From positions 51,817,647-51,881,646 of the forward strand of contig CM028328.1 in assembly GCA_016647705.1 (NCBI GenBank): a DNA stretch of 64,000 nucleotides, read 5' to 3'. The stretch's first letter is position 1. Each line of letters opens with the position of its first letter. Below are positions 46,651 through 58,906 of this stretch, piece after piece. Position numbers and translations under genes: made by a program. The notes beneath the pieces are model-generated. The model did not search any database. It was not told the DNA's origin and saw only the letters and a program-made list of their open reading frames with translations. The stretch is from Eucommia ulmoides (lineage: Eukaryota; Streptophyta; Magnoliopsida; Garryales; Eucommiaceae).

Positions 46651-48345
46651 AGACTTGATTTTCACCTTTGAATGATTGTTTTGCTAGGCAGCGATTGGAA
46701 GCACAGAATTGGAGAGTTGGAATTAGATAAGACAGGCATTTTTCCAGCATGGAGTACCTTGTTGGGGTGTGGAATGAGATGAGTTCCAACACGAAAGAAC
46801 ACCTCTGACCTACAACAACAGAGAATTAGGTCAAATTTAAACACAAATTACAATGGAATTAGGGTTTTAAAAATTCAAATAATGCAGTTTTTGTCCTTCT
46901 TAAAAGCTATCCCAAACCATCCCGTGAAATCGGGGAAATTAGAGCACAAATTCAGCTCAAGATATCGAAATTAATCTCAGAAATAAAGGAGGAGAAAAAA
47001 AAAATGAATACGTAGCGAGGATTGGATCATATCGAACACCAGGATTGGTCTCCGAGGGAGCATAATTGCAGCAAGCCGACCGTAAAACCTAAAGGATCTC
47101 ATTGCTCCGAGGGAGCATAATTTCAGCTTTGGAATCGATTGAGCATTGCGAAAATCAGGAAAAGTGGTCAAGCGTCATCTCATAAAGGATCTCATTCGTA
47201 AAACCTAAACAGCTCAAAACCCGTTTCAGATCTGAAATCGAAAAAATCAAAGAGAAAATTTCAGTCAAGATATATAATAGTGAATATGCGAGACATAATG
47301 CCATTCCCAATTCTTCCCTAAACAAAAGGCGAAATCTGGGAACAAAAACACCATCAGTTGAGGGAGATCGTACCTGAAAGCAGCGACGTTTGCTGAGGAA
47401 AATCGGAATGTTGGTGCGAGAGGGAGAAAAAAATCGATTTGCGGTGATTGACGGTCGTCGAGAGTGCGAGGCGGGAGGCGGAGGTACCCAATCGAATGAG
47501 GGTTTTTGAAACCAACGCCACCATCAGTGTCCCTACTCAGATCAACGCCACAATCGGTGTCCCAACTCAGATCAACTTAAATCGAGTGAGGGTTTTGAAA
47601 ATCGAACAAACTGAAAAACGAAAAGCAGAGACGGAGAAGGAGAGAGAGAAAGACGAACCTGGAATTTTCTGCAAGATAGGAGTGTATGCCATTGATGAAG
47701 GTGACCTGATTGCGACGATGGTGGTGATTTCTTACAGGCAGCACGACTGAGATAGAGAGAGAGCTTCAATTTTAAGGGTTTCGAAACCCAAAATCAAGAG
47801 AGAAAGAGACCCTAATTTCAGAAACCCTAATTTTTAGTTTGAACTACTGCAAAATCGAATCAAGAGCTGTGAATCGTGGTGGTTGAGAGAGAGAAAAAGA
47901 GGCTTACCAGGGAATCTGCGACATCGGGAGCGAGGACCGTGAGCGATTAGAGGAGTCGAGAGCTAAGCCACCGTCGTCGTCTGGAGGAAGGGAGAAGTCG
48001 TCGCGAGGGAGAAAGAAGAAATCGCGAGGAAGGATGACGGCGTGGATGGCGAGGCGAAATGGAGCGGAGGTGGCAGTGGCGGTGGCGAGGGGATGGCGGA
48101 GGAGGCTGAGAGGGAGTGGACGGTGATGGCTATTGTCGGAAGTGGAGAGGGAGCGCGAGGGAGGAAGAGAGAGAGAGACGAACCTAATTTCTCTAGCAGC
48201 GGTGGTTCAGGGAGGAAGAGTCCATGAAGTAAATGCAAAGGCAGGCAAGGACAGGACACTGTAGACGATGGTAAGTGTTAAAAAGTATGATTGATGGTAA
48301 GTGTTGAATATTGTATATTATTATAGATAGATATATTATATAGAT
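46651..48345. other. Helitron 2 5'-half, no gene
   Basis: Leader-like DNA with repeated AGGGTTTCGAAA, duplicated CAACGCCACxATCxGTGTCC (47514-47575) and purine-rich GGTGGCGGTGG patches (48060-48110). The frames at 47448-47750 and 47963-48259 are low-complexity. Other captured exons may be hidden here, but I recognise none. Confidence 0.35.
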
Positions 48346-48645
48346 ATGTTGTATATAGATGTTGTATATATCAAAAGACATCCAACGGTTACGAATATCC
48401 AGAGACATCGGACGGCTGTGAATGTAAATGAGTTGATTTATTATATATATATATATATTGAGGAGGGGGGGGGGAGAGAGAGAGAGAGGTAGGGTGGCGG
48501 GTTAAGTGCATGTTTTGGAGAAGAAAGGTGTAAAAAAGGAAAAAAAAAAAAAAAAACTTGAGTGGCAAAATAATAATGTTAAAATTATTTAGATTTTTTA
48601 AATAGGGATATATATATATGTTAAATAGATTTACCGAAATAATTA

Positions 48646-51570
48646 TATGAAATCCTCTATATATTAATGAGGATGATAAAAATTCGTACGTCAAAAACTA
48701 GTGTTTCTCTTTTCAGTTATCGTTTTTCATTTTTTTTTCACTCCCAGAATTATGAACTAAATTTTTTATCTTTTTCTCTCTTTAACCACTAATTTATTCA
48801 AAATTTATAATTTCGATTTTCTCTCTCTAGCATATTTCTATCTCTAAATTATTTTTTTAGCTACACTATCTCTCTTGAATTGACTCCCTAAGTAATGTCT
48901 CAATAATGTATAATTTATTTGCATAATTTTATTTCTGTTTTCTTCTTTTTTTTTTGTTGAAAATTTTATATATAAATACGTTCCCTCCTCACATTTTTAA
49001 TAATCAATTTATTTACTCTATCTCTCTTTAAAACATAATTTTAAATATTAATCTACCGACAATTTTTTTTTTGTATTTGATTTTTTCATTCACTTTGAAT
49101 GAAAAAAAAAAATCATTCCGATGGAATGTATGTTATTTCACTACTTTAAATAAAAAATGTCATTCCACCATTTTTTATTCCAATGGAATCAATGGTAGAA
49201 TTATGATTCGATTCCACATTGTTCCATCCAACCATGCATGTCTAGTCTAGTAACTTTTGGACCGAGGCCACGTGGTTCAAAATATTTAAGTCAATGCATT
49301 AGTATTAGTTCACGTGGTATGTTATATATGAGTCAATCTTTTTGAATAGTTTTGGTAGGATCTCAGAGGTTGCTTGATAAAACTTAAAATTAATAGATAA
49401 AAACTTATAAATGCTGAGCGTACAAGTGATTAATGTATCAACTACTTTTTTTTTTTTAAATTATTTCTGATCTCAAAAAGAATATATGTGCACGATTTTT
49501 TGTTTCTAAAATAATCTTTACACCTTTCTCTTTCTAAAATATTTTTTTCTCTACAATTTTTTATTTTTTTAATCCAATATTTTCTCTCCCTACAATTGTT
49601 TGTTTGTTTTTGTGTGTGTATATATATTCAAAATTTTATAGTAATGATGTTTAATGGTAGTTCGGGTATATAAATATTTGATGGTTTTAATTGATAAATG
49701 CTAAAAAAGAGTCACACATTAATTAAATTTTGAATTATTTTTATGGAAAATAACTATCGAAACCAATTTTTGGGTACAAATTACCAGTTGATACCTATCA
49801 CGTACAAATGAAATAATTAATCCCATTGAGTTGACAATTTTAATGGAATAATCCTATTTTTTATATTTTTCGAAATTTGCATGACAAAAGTATCCACCAT
49901 TGATTTTAGGGATTGACATGTGATTACGATTTCCTCATTAGGTTAATTCAAATAATAGAGTTACCATAAATATAAGGATAGTGAGGATATTCTTGAAATA
50001 TCTATTCCCCCCCCCCCCCCCCCCCCAAAGCATTTATCATAATTAGTTATACTAAAAACTCTTGTAAGCAAGAGTAAATCAATTTTGTTTTGTTTTTTTA
50101 TATGATTAAACTACACAACCATGTTAGTTTATTTTAAAGGTTCAAAATGCCATCTCAATCATATTGCTTGCAAAGAAATATAATTCGTGTTGAATTCAAC
50201 AGATTAAGTTATTTATAAAATTTGAAATTAGTCATTCAAGATTGTGTTGAAATCAATAATCTGTGTAATTCAACATGCATGGTAAGTTAATTAGAAAAGT
50301 TAAATTATTGGGATTCGAAGTTTGTGTTGAATTACGCATAAAACTGTTGTATTTTGTTGGATACAACACCAAGGACAATCAGGAGATATGATATTATATT
50401 CAACATGATAATGTTGTGCTTCGTCTTACATGTTTATTGTGTTCCAATGTTATATTTAACATAATCGCGTTCAGGAACTCAGTCACACTCCAAACAAATA
50501 CAAAACTTATACAAATGTGAGTTAATGTGTTGAATTCAACACAATTAGATTCAACTACTAAAACAAATACACTGTGTTGAATTCAACATAAATGTGATTT
50601 TTTCTTCGATCCAAAATGTACAATCAAGATATCATTGTTAAAAAAAAAAAAAAAAAAACATTATTTCAATATAATTTGTTGATGAAAATAAAAATTATAA
50701 AATGATTAATTGGGTAATTTTACAATAAACGTTTTAAATTAATCGATTGTGGTATCTGCCCTCAAATTTTAGAATATAGATTTGCGAAAATTATTAGGGC
50801 CATAAATATGGAATGTAACTATTGTTCAGAGGGACATATATATCCATATATTCCAAAGGGCTGCTCGGTTTATGAAAAAAAAAAGGGGTTCGTTTGGTAG
50901 TTTTGGGTCCAAAAGAGGACCCTCGATAAATGCTCCTTATTTTTACATGATACTTATATTTTAAGTAATTGCCACATCTTGTTGTTAAACATACGTAATT
51001 TGATAAGTACTCAATTCATTCAGTTTTAAGTGTTTAATTGTATTATGAAATGGATCCTGATTTTGTTCTTTTATAATTATAATTGTTTTTGCTAGAAAAC
51101 ATGGGAAAAAAAAAAAGGAATATCATGATTTTTTATTTTTATTTTTAAATAAATGGGAGGCATGTTGAAGGTGCCATGATCAACATCATAGGTAATTTGT
51201 GGGGCTTATGCTTAAACAACACAATATTTTGTATTCGGTGTAAATTTGTTTAGATGCATGCCCCCCTTCCTTTCCTAGATGCCCTGCAACAAAGGAAGAA
51301 AATTGACATCTCATTGATAATATTGTGGACAAAATATTCTTAACCTGGGAAGAATATAAATATTTACCCTTAAATTTAAATTTGAACGGAAAAGTTTTCA
51401 TTAAACTTTTGAAACGTATTTGAATATAAATACACAACTCACAATTTCATCGTCATACATCTCAATATTTTAAAAAATAATATTTCAACACATTTTAGGT
51501 CATTAAAAAAAAATAAATAAATCCAAATGGGTTACAAAAGGCTTCATTGTGGTCTAGTCTTTTTCTATCA
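48646..51570. other. AT-rich non-coding region
   Basis: Starts with a Helitron-5'-like hairpin ATCCTC-TATATATTAAT-GAGGAT (48651-48673). It contains a 20-C run (50007-50026), A runs at 50640-50660 and a cluster of TGTTGAATTCAACA palindromes (50190-50600). There is no gene. Confidence 0.45.
50190..50600. repeat. cluster of TGTTGAATTCAACA palindromes
   Basis: Perfect or near-perfect copies of GTGTTGAATTCAACA occur at about 50189, 50530 and 50574. Half-sites (TGTTGAAT, ATTCAACA, GTTGGATACAAC, TATTCAACATG) occur between them, at least ten in 410 bp. Confidence 0.6.
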
Positions 51571-51765
51571 ATGGCCTTATTCTATTTTTCGATAGATATA
51601 GTCACGAGTCGAACTATAAGCACTGATATTGTTTGTCCAAAAATTTCATCTATGATGGAAGCATGTATTAGGGCTTACACGATTTCTTTTTTTAGCTTCC
51701 CCGTCAATCCTCAAAGTTATCCATGCTGTTGTTTCTTTGCTAATTTGACAGAGCACGAAAGTAGA
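51571..51765 (+). pseudogene. small Cys-rich protein gene, 5' part (interrupted)
   Basis: The frame from ATG 51571 reads MALFYFSIDIVTSRTISTD, then CPKISSMMEACIRAY, then PCCCFFANLTEHESR. It reaches the solo-LTR insertion at 51766 and resumes in frame at 54688. The hydrophobic start could be a weak signal peptide. The pattern C-x7-C…CCC is suggestive of a small secreted cysteine-rich protein. I do not recognise the family. Confidence 0.4.
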
Positions 51766-53972
51766 TGTCACAATCCGTTCCGGACACCCGTCATCTCAAG
51801 ACTGGCGTGACTACAACATGATACCACCCATACCCAAACAACCAAATTAAAGACAATATACACCCACCACATAATACAAACATTTAATTGGGGGACACCC
51901 CCGTCCCAACTTATTACTAACAAACAGTATTTATTCATGAACTTTTTGTAGGTTTGCCTTTGATAGCTTCTCTCAAACGCCTATATGACTCCATCACGTA
52001 GCTCTACCTAGTACCAGTAGGGGACCGACTCCTAGCCATTGTACATGCGAGTGTACTGTCTTCTTAGTAAAACATTTTTATAGTAATAACAGTTTATTCT
52101 GCAACATCTAAATGGATCAAGCTTAAATAGGTAGACATTACGTAGCTTGCAAAGGTTTTCATAATATTAGCAGTGAGAATAAAGCACTACATATATGTTC
52201 CATGAAAAATCATTTGGTATAAGAATCATGCCATTCATCATATAAATAATAAATCACTCAGTATAAGCAAATTACCACATCTCAAAGCATCTTCTTAAAC
52301 ACACACACGCTGGCCAGCCCTAGTGATCGTTTTAACCTCACGATCGGGAGTTTGCAACGGTACCGTACCATCCGTAGGATATGCCTTCCTACGAACACCC
52401 ATCACTCCGCCGAAGTGGATAATCACTGCGCAGTATAAACATCTAACATCACTCTGCCGAAGCAGATAAATATCACTCCGCCGAAGTGGATAACATCACT
52501 CTGCCAAAGCGGATCACATCATTCTGCCGAAGCAGATAAATATCATAGTATTGTCAAATTAATAACATTATCATCAATTCACAAACCAATATTATCGTCT
52601 AATTAATGTCGACAAATCTCAATCATCACTCTCTATTTCCAAAACTGATTTTTTTAATCCAAAATCATATATTTCTTTTACTTAAAAACATGTCTGATTT
52701 TCACCAAAACCATTTTTCTACTCTCTTTTTAAACTACTGAATCCAATGAAAGTCATTCTTAATTTCCTTTTGAAAATTATTGTAATCTCACGAAAATTCG
52801 TTTTTACTCACTCATCCTAAATCCTGTTTGATCCATATCGTTTTATAAATCATTTAGTCCAAATACAGTCATTTTATATAAAAAAATAATTTGGCAAGAA
52901 GACAGTACACTCACCTCGTGATCCGCTCCCCAAAAGCTTTTACCGACTATACTCTAATGTTACTCCGGTGCCTGTGAACCCATTAGTAACAGGGTCCAAA
53001 TTAATATTTTAGGTAAAAATGACTCAATTATGCAAATGCAGTCCCTATGTTCCGTATTTTCTCATTCCCACATTTTGATAAATTTTCATTTCGTTAAAAA
53101 GTTATTGCATTCCTAAATTTACTATTCCCGCTACGAAATTTTCGATGTGTTAGTTTAATTTTTATGAACTAAAATAAATTCAATGAAAAGCGTTAGCCGT
53201 TCCGAATCGTTCATAGGTCGCGAGACAGGTTTTGGATTCTTTTGGGGTTCTTTCTGTAATTTTTTTTTTCTCTCTTCTTCTTTCTTCTTCCGGTTCCTTG
53301 CCTCTGTTCCGTTTCCTGTTCCACCGCCGACCATACTTACACCAATCACCCTCTCATCTCCGGCCACACGACACCCCACACCCCCGTCAGCCAAACTTAC
53401 GACGCACCCATCCACACCATTGACGGCCGACACACACACAGCAGGTAGCACGGCGGCGACGGCACTGTTCACCGACAACCTTTGACAGCAGACAAGACGC
53501 ACACAAACACACACACGATCGTCGTCGTTCGAACACACACACACACAATCAAACACAGTACAAATACATACAATCTCAAGACACACACATGCACACGATT
53601 ACCTACACACACCCTCCGAGCGACGGCGGCAATCCCACACCACCGACAATGAATCGAACACACACACCCCCCCCTGTAACCGAGATATACTATTTGCCGG
53701 AGAACCCACAATCGTCGACTGATCAGAGTAGAATCCCCTTCTACCGGTGATTACGAACGTCCGACGACACCCTTCCGATTCTCCCCCTCTCTCTAGATTT
53801 TTCTCTGGAAATTTTTCTCAGATTTTTTTTTTCCTTCCTCCATGATGTTCGTGCAGGGTATTTATATGCATGTAAGAAGTGGATGGATGTTTGATCTGAT
53901 CTTGCCACGTCGCCGGTCTCTTCCTTCTCATCTGTTTCGGTTCGTCGTTCGGCCGGCACATACCCACAACCG

Positions 53973-54005
<33 letters not shown>

Positions 54006-54682
54006 GTTTTAAAAAAAAATCTTTTATTTTATTACTCTTGTCTCCCCCGAACTTCTTTACATCTTTATTTAAGTCCAATGTACCCTTTACCAACTTCTTA
54101 AATCGCGATTTGAACCCTAAAAATATTTAGTTTAGAAATTTAAGTAACAATTTAAATCCCAGAGTTTAGAATAAAGGTTTCTGAATTTTCAATTGACCCA
54201 AAAACTTTTAAATTAGATTTTCAATTAACTCAATTTTCACCCCGTAATTTTTCTAAATACTCTAAAATGAAAATAAAATGACATACGTGGGAAATCGAGG
54301 TCTAGATAGTGGACTAAGCGTTAACCTCCTCCCGCCACGTCACTGTTCATGCACAGCTTCCGGCCAGTGGCTCCCGATCACACATATATAAATTTTTTTG
54401 TGAAATTACCCTTTTCTCCCCTTAACTTCTTAAAATCTTCATTTTAGTTTAAGTCCACTTTTAAGATTTTTTCTTAAATTGCAATTGCACCCTTAAAAGT
54501 TTTAATTTTAAGTTAAATGTCAATTTACCTTTCTAAATTGGGATTTACTATTTCTATATTTTCAATTTGACCCCTAGATCTTTTTTATTTGAATTTTTAA
54601 TTGTCCTAGTTTCACCCTGAATTTTCACAATTACTTTAAAATACCACTGAAATGACGTACATGCTACGATTGAGGTCTTACA
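51766..54682. mobile_element. 2.9-kb solo LTR with perfect 5-bp TSD GTAGA
   Basis: Begins TGTCACAATCCG and ends GAGGTCTTACA. The identical 5-mers GTAGA lie at 51761-51765 and 54683-54687. The length of 2917 bp with TG…CA ends and no internal region fits a solo LTR left by recombination between two LTRs of a large gypsy-type element. Inside are about five copies of an ATCACTCYGCCGAAGYRGATAA repeat (52395-52540), CA-rich DNA (53420-53660), (TA)n at 53977-54005, and two diverged copies of a TTTTCAATTxACCC…CACCCxGxATTTT segment (54190-54290 and 54555-54680). The frame at 53155-53586 is low-complexity. Confidence 0.8.
52395..52540 (+). repeat. GCCGAAGTGGATAA short tandem repeats in the solo LTR
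   Basis: Five to six imperfect copies of ATCACTCCGCCGAAGTGGATAA / ATCACTCTGCCGAAGCAGATAA, spaced about 25-45 bp. Confidence 0.7.
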
Positions 54683-54687
54683 GTAGA

Positions 54688-54825
54688 GTTCGACTTTGTG
54701 CTGCATATAAAGGTTACGTTAAAGTTACCGATTTGTACCCAGGTGAAGATGCTGATATTTTCACGCGTGTTGTTTTTAGAGCATGTGAAATGAATATTAC
54801 GTCTGATACCACTTGTAAGGTCTAA
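54688..54825 (+). pseudogene. small Cys-rich protein gene, 3' part
   Basis: After removing the LTR and one GTAGA, the 51571 frame continues as VRLCAAYKGYVKVTDLYPGE, then DADIFTRVVFRACEMNITSD and a stop (TAA, 54823-54825). The continuity of frame and the coherent composition (regular Cys, no stops for 46 codons) show that the LTR cut a real or once-real exon. The two parts together give about 110 codons. The family is unrecognised. Confidence 0.45.
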
Positions 54826-54926
54826 CTTTGAGAATTTAGTGTTATTGAGAATGTTTATTTTTGAGTGCTAAATGTTGAAAATAAAACGCTTGTTACTATG
54901 TGATGAAGTTCAAATATTGTTCACTG

Positions 54927-55245
54927 AGATACCATTTGTTTAATATTTTTGTTCTTAAATGTGTTTGTTCCTAGAACAATTTAGAATAAAAATAAAAATA
55001 TGAGAACGGTTATATTCTTTTTGCCCCAAAGAATTTGTTCTAAAAATATTGGACCGGAATGTAAAATATGCCTTTTGTTTCCACATTTTGACTTCTCTTT
55101 TAAAAAAGTCTCAAAAAATTGATCTGAAAATCTAGGAAAAGAACTGAAGCAAATTATTTTTGCTTCCAAATTTTGGTCTTTGTTCCTAATTTAAGAACAA
55201 GTTAGAATTTTAGGAACTGAAACACTAGATAGACAAGCTCTAATT
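54927..55245. mobile_element. MITE-like element, GTTTAGTGTTTCTG family
   Basis: The left CCATTTGTTTAATATTTTTG, followed by TTCTTAAATG, mirrors the right end (reverse complement GAGCTTGTCTATCTAGTGTT, then TCAGTTCC). The interior is rich in TTGTTCCTAGAACAA-like words. No coding sequence. The frame at 54981-55169 is incidental. Confidence 0.4.
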
Positions 55246-55295
55246 TATTCAGTTTATCTTGTCTACAAAACATCAAGGTTTATCTAAAAGGGTTT

Positions 55296-56013
55296 TGTTT
55301 GAAAAATCACCAATGAATTAGATTTAATTATGTGATTAAAATAGGATTAGCGAGTTCAACACCTACAAATATTAACCAAGATAATACAAGTAACAAATAA
55401 AGCAGGAGACATGATTTTTATGTTGAAAAATCCAAAGGCGGGGAAAAAATCATGGGCCGAAGTCCGATATTAACTTCCACTATCACAAAATAATGGGGTT
55501 ACAAACATTCACACTTTCAAGAGAAAAAACTATTGGATCACCGCTTAACCATCATAAAAAATGATGGATACAATAAGAAACGAAAAATACAAATTTAGAG
55601 AGGAATACCGAATCTCCAATTGGAAGAGGGTTATTAAAGATCAAGACCGATAAAAATTAAGTACTTGATGCCGAGAAACTCCTTAAATTTCAGCCTAATC
55701 GGAATCCAAATCGCCGTCCGATCATCCAGCCGAAACACTGTTTTCTCTCATCTTCCTTCTCTCTCTCTCTCTATTCTGTCGTGTACACTGGAATTTCCTA
55801 CTCAATTGTACACCTAAGAAGGATGTTGCCTTCTTTTCCTCCTTTTTAAGAAGCATTCCCGCATGTTTTAGGAATAAAGGCCTAATTGGCCTTTTTCTTT
55901 GTTTTTCTTTATTAAATTAAGCCCAATGATTTTTTCTTTTTTTTTTTTCTTGTTAATTAAACTAAGTCCAATTGAGCTTTGGGTTAGGTCCACCCCCATA
56001 TCGGTTAGACCTA
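55296..56013 (-). mobile_element. 3' LTR of the - strand copia element (approximate)
   Basis: On the - strand, a purine tract (GGAGAAGAAGA) after the RNase H end is followed by about 0.7 kb with a CT/GA leader-like stretch (55755-55775) and copia-LTR-like coda wording (CCGCCTTTGGATTTTTCAACATAAAAATC). It ends near …TTTTTCAAACA at 55296. Exact ends are estimated. Confidence 0.5.
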
Positions 56014-58906
56014 TCCAATAAATCTTCTTCTCCAGTTCATGTGGAGAAATGCAAAAGATCACCTGCTCTCTTTTTGCAACTCTCAAACTTCTGTCCAAGA
56101 AGAAATTTTGTCATCATATTTGAACTATTCTCATCTCTGTATATCTTTTCAAGTTGTAGTAATTTCATATTCAACACATTACGAATCGAATGGACATTAA
56201 TGTGTTTGGATCTCACATGAAAAACTAAGTTCTTCAAAAGATGGATGACACTCTAACTGTCGCAGTAAAAATTGTATATCTCTTATTGGAAATCCAATTC
56301 TTGTATAAATTTCTTCAACCACAAAAATCTTTTTACATGCTTCTATCACTACAATGTATTATGCTTCCATGGCTGATAAAGTAACAAACTTTTATAATCT
56401 GGATTTACACGAGACTACTCCCCCTACAAAGGTAATCAAATATCTTGATGTGGATTTTTTCATATCGATATCGCCTGCCATGTGCATCAATATACCCTTC
56501 TAGCACAGGTTCTCCAATACTGAAACATAAACAGTCTTAGAAGTACCTCTGAGATACCTTAAAATCTATCTTACTGTTGCCCAATGCTCTATGCCCGGAT
56601 TTGAGAGACATTGACTTACAACACCAACTGTATAAGCGATGTTCGACCACGTGCATGCCACACCATGCATTAAACTACCAACTCCTAAAGTACAAGGTAC
56701 TTTATTCATTTCATCCTTGTCATTCTCACTTGTAGGACACCCATTTGAACTTAACTTGAAGTGACTTGCAAGTGGAAAACTTATAGTTTTCGTCTTGAAT
56801 TTTACTTACATTTTGACCAACAATCAACATATAATCTATGTAGACTTGGAGAATGATGAAGTCACTATCTAGGAACATCTTCACAAACACACAATGGTAT
56901 GAAGTTGTTCTCGTATACCCGTGATCAAGCATAAATGAGTCAGAGTTCCTGTACCATTGTCTTAGAGCCTATTTAAGCCTGTACAAACTTTGTTTCAATC
57001 AGCACACAAAATTCTATTTGCCTTTGACTTTAAATCCTTGTGGTTGTTCCATATAAATTTTCTCTTCCAAATCCCCACGTAGAAAAACTGTCTCCATATC
57101 AAGTTGTTCGATCTCTAAATTCAAGCTACCAGTTAATCCAAGCGCAACTCGAACTGAAGACATTTTAACCACTAGAGAGAAAAAATTTTTAAAGTCAACA
57201 CCTTTCGTCTGACTGAATCCCTTGACAACAAGTCATGCTACGCTTTGTACCTCAGAAGTGAGTTATTCTATTTAGTTTTTAATTTGTAAACTCATTTATT
57301 CTTCAAAGATATCTTGCCTTTAGGAAGTTGTACCAAGTCATAAATATAGTTCTCATGCAAAGAATTCATCTATTCTAGCATGACTTTGCTCCATTAATTT
57401 TTGTTTTCAATTGACATGACTTCTTCATAGCTTTCTGTCTCTTCCTCTAGATGTAAGCATCACATACTCATTAGACTGATATTTTATAGAATTTTTTCGA
57501 TCCCTGTTGGACCTTCTTAACTGAGTATCAACTGGAAGATGTAGAGGTGGTTGCTCGTGTAGTATTTCATCATGGACATGTACTTTACCTATAGTCTCAC
57601 GGATATGCTCTTATAGTGGATCTGTCACGGGTGTTGGAACTGGATCCATATTAACTAGATACTTGGCAGAGGATTTTAGGTTTATACTTTTCTCAACATC
57701 CTCGATAGTCTTATCTTCAAGGGAAATCACATCCTTGCTACGAATCACTTTCCAGTAAACTAAATACCCCAATCTATAGCCAAGTTCCTTATACCCATAG
57801 CCCAAGAATATACAGTGCTTTGTCTTGTCATTAAGTTTGGACCTCTCATCTTTCGAAACATGAACAAATATGTTGCATCCAAATACCTTCAAATGCTTGC
57901 AGGAGATGTCCATTTTGGTCCATCCACTTTCTAGGATATCACCATCCAAAGGAATCGATAGAGACAAATTTATCAAGTTAATTGCGGTTCTCATTGTCTT
58001 ACCCCCAAAATGATTTAGTCAATTTTGCATGTGAAAGCATACACTTGATTTGTTCACAAATGGTCCGATTTATTCTCTCGGCAACTCAACTATGTTGAGG
58101 AGTCTTAGGCACACATTTCTCAAGTCTGATGCCGTATTTTCTACAATATTCCTCAAATAGTCCTCTGTATTCACCATAGTTAGTTGCACGCACACACTTG
58201 AGTTTCCTTTCTATTTCTCTTCAACCTTGACGTGGAAATACTTGAACATCTCCAATACCTAGTCTTTAGTTTTCAAAGAATAGATAAACACTTCTCAAGA
58301 AAAATCATCAATAAATGTAACAAAATATGAAGCACCACCAAATGTTCTATCTTTCATGAAACAAATATCTATACGCACCAAATCCAAATAATGATGTCTC
58401 CTAGATGGATTAAAGTTATGAAATACAACTCTATGTTGTTTGCTGGCAAAATAATACGTGCAAGTTTTAAGAAATGTACCTTTTAAACTTGTCAGGAGTT
58501 GTTTTTCAGTGAGCATGTGAAAGTCTTTTCACTCAGGTGACCAAGTCTTCAATGCCATAACTCCATATAAGAATCCTCAACTATATTAATATTTCTTTTA
58601 GCCAATCTCTCTTGCACCACATACAAGTTGCTTAGTTTATCGCCTCTAACCAATTCCAAAGAATCTCTGCTGATTTTTCATTTTCCTTTATCAAAATGAC
58701 TATTGTAACCTTCGTCGTCTAGCTTTCTGATGGATGTCAAATTGAGTCAAATATCTGGAATATGACTGACATTTCTAAGTAACAGTTTACAACCGATACC
58801 GCTTTCTAGATAAATGTCTCCTATGCCAATGATCTTAGATGTACCGTCATTCTCTATCTTTACATAGCCAAAGGCACCCGAATCAATCACCCAATTACTA
58901 TCCTGG
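55990..58906 (-). pseudogene. Ty1/copia polyprotein, truncated and degenerate
   Basis: Read leftward: protease WVIDSGAFGYV (about 58890-58860); a pre-integrase zone with ASKQHRVVFHNF (about 58440); integrase YLDLVRIDICFMKDRT, then GGASYFVTFIDDFS (about 58400-58295); integrase C-part HLKVFGCNIFVHVSKDERSK, then FLGYGYKELGYR (57895-57780); reverse transcriptase VRVALGLTGSLNLEIEQLD, then LEEKIYMEQPQGFKVKG (about 57155-57010) and FIILQVYIDYMLIVGQN (YIDYM where active enzymes have YVDDM, about 56860-56810); linker MHGMACTWSNIAYTVGVVSQ, then NPGIEHWATVRWILRYLRGT (56670-56560); and RNase H coda RSKHINVHSIRNVL, then ENSSNMMTKFL (56210-56110). Domain order is protease-integrase-RT-RNase H, i.e. copia. 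Frames shift repeatedly, so it is inactive. The 5' part is displaced beyond the window by the gypsy insertion at 58907. Confidence 0.8.

Larger units (their letters stand above)
43233..48345 (-). mobile_element. Helitron 2 (non-autonomous, gene-capturing)
   Basis: On the - strand it ends …GTGCCTTTAGGTACGGGTTATACGCTAG|T. This is the same terminus as Helitron 1 (CCTTCAGGCACGGGTTATACGATAG) but with the canonical CTAG. The hairpin stem carries wobbles. The 5' end is uncertain: the best guess is ATCTATATAATATATC (- strand) near 48345, with alternatives up to about 48671. There is no RepHel coding. It carries a callose synthase gene fragment (43843-44312), a CAGAAACAGAAC tract (46436-46650) and several GA/CT-rich leader-like stretches (47340-48230). 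A trans-acting RepHel of Helitron 1's family would be needed to move it. Confidence 0.65.

Noticed and set aside
53155..53711. Val/Cys-rich ORFs of 143 and 80 codons on the - strand
   Set aside because: They are translations of CA-repeat DNA within the solo LTR.
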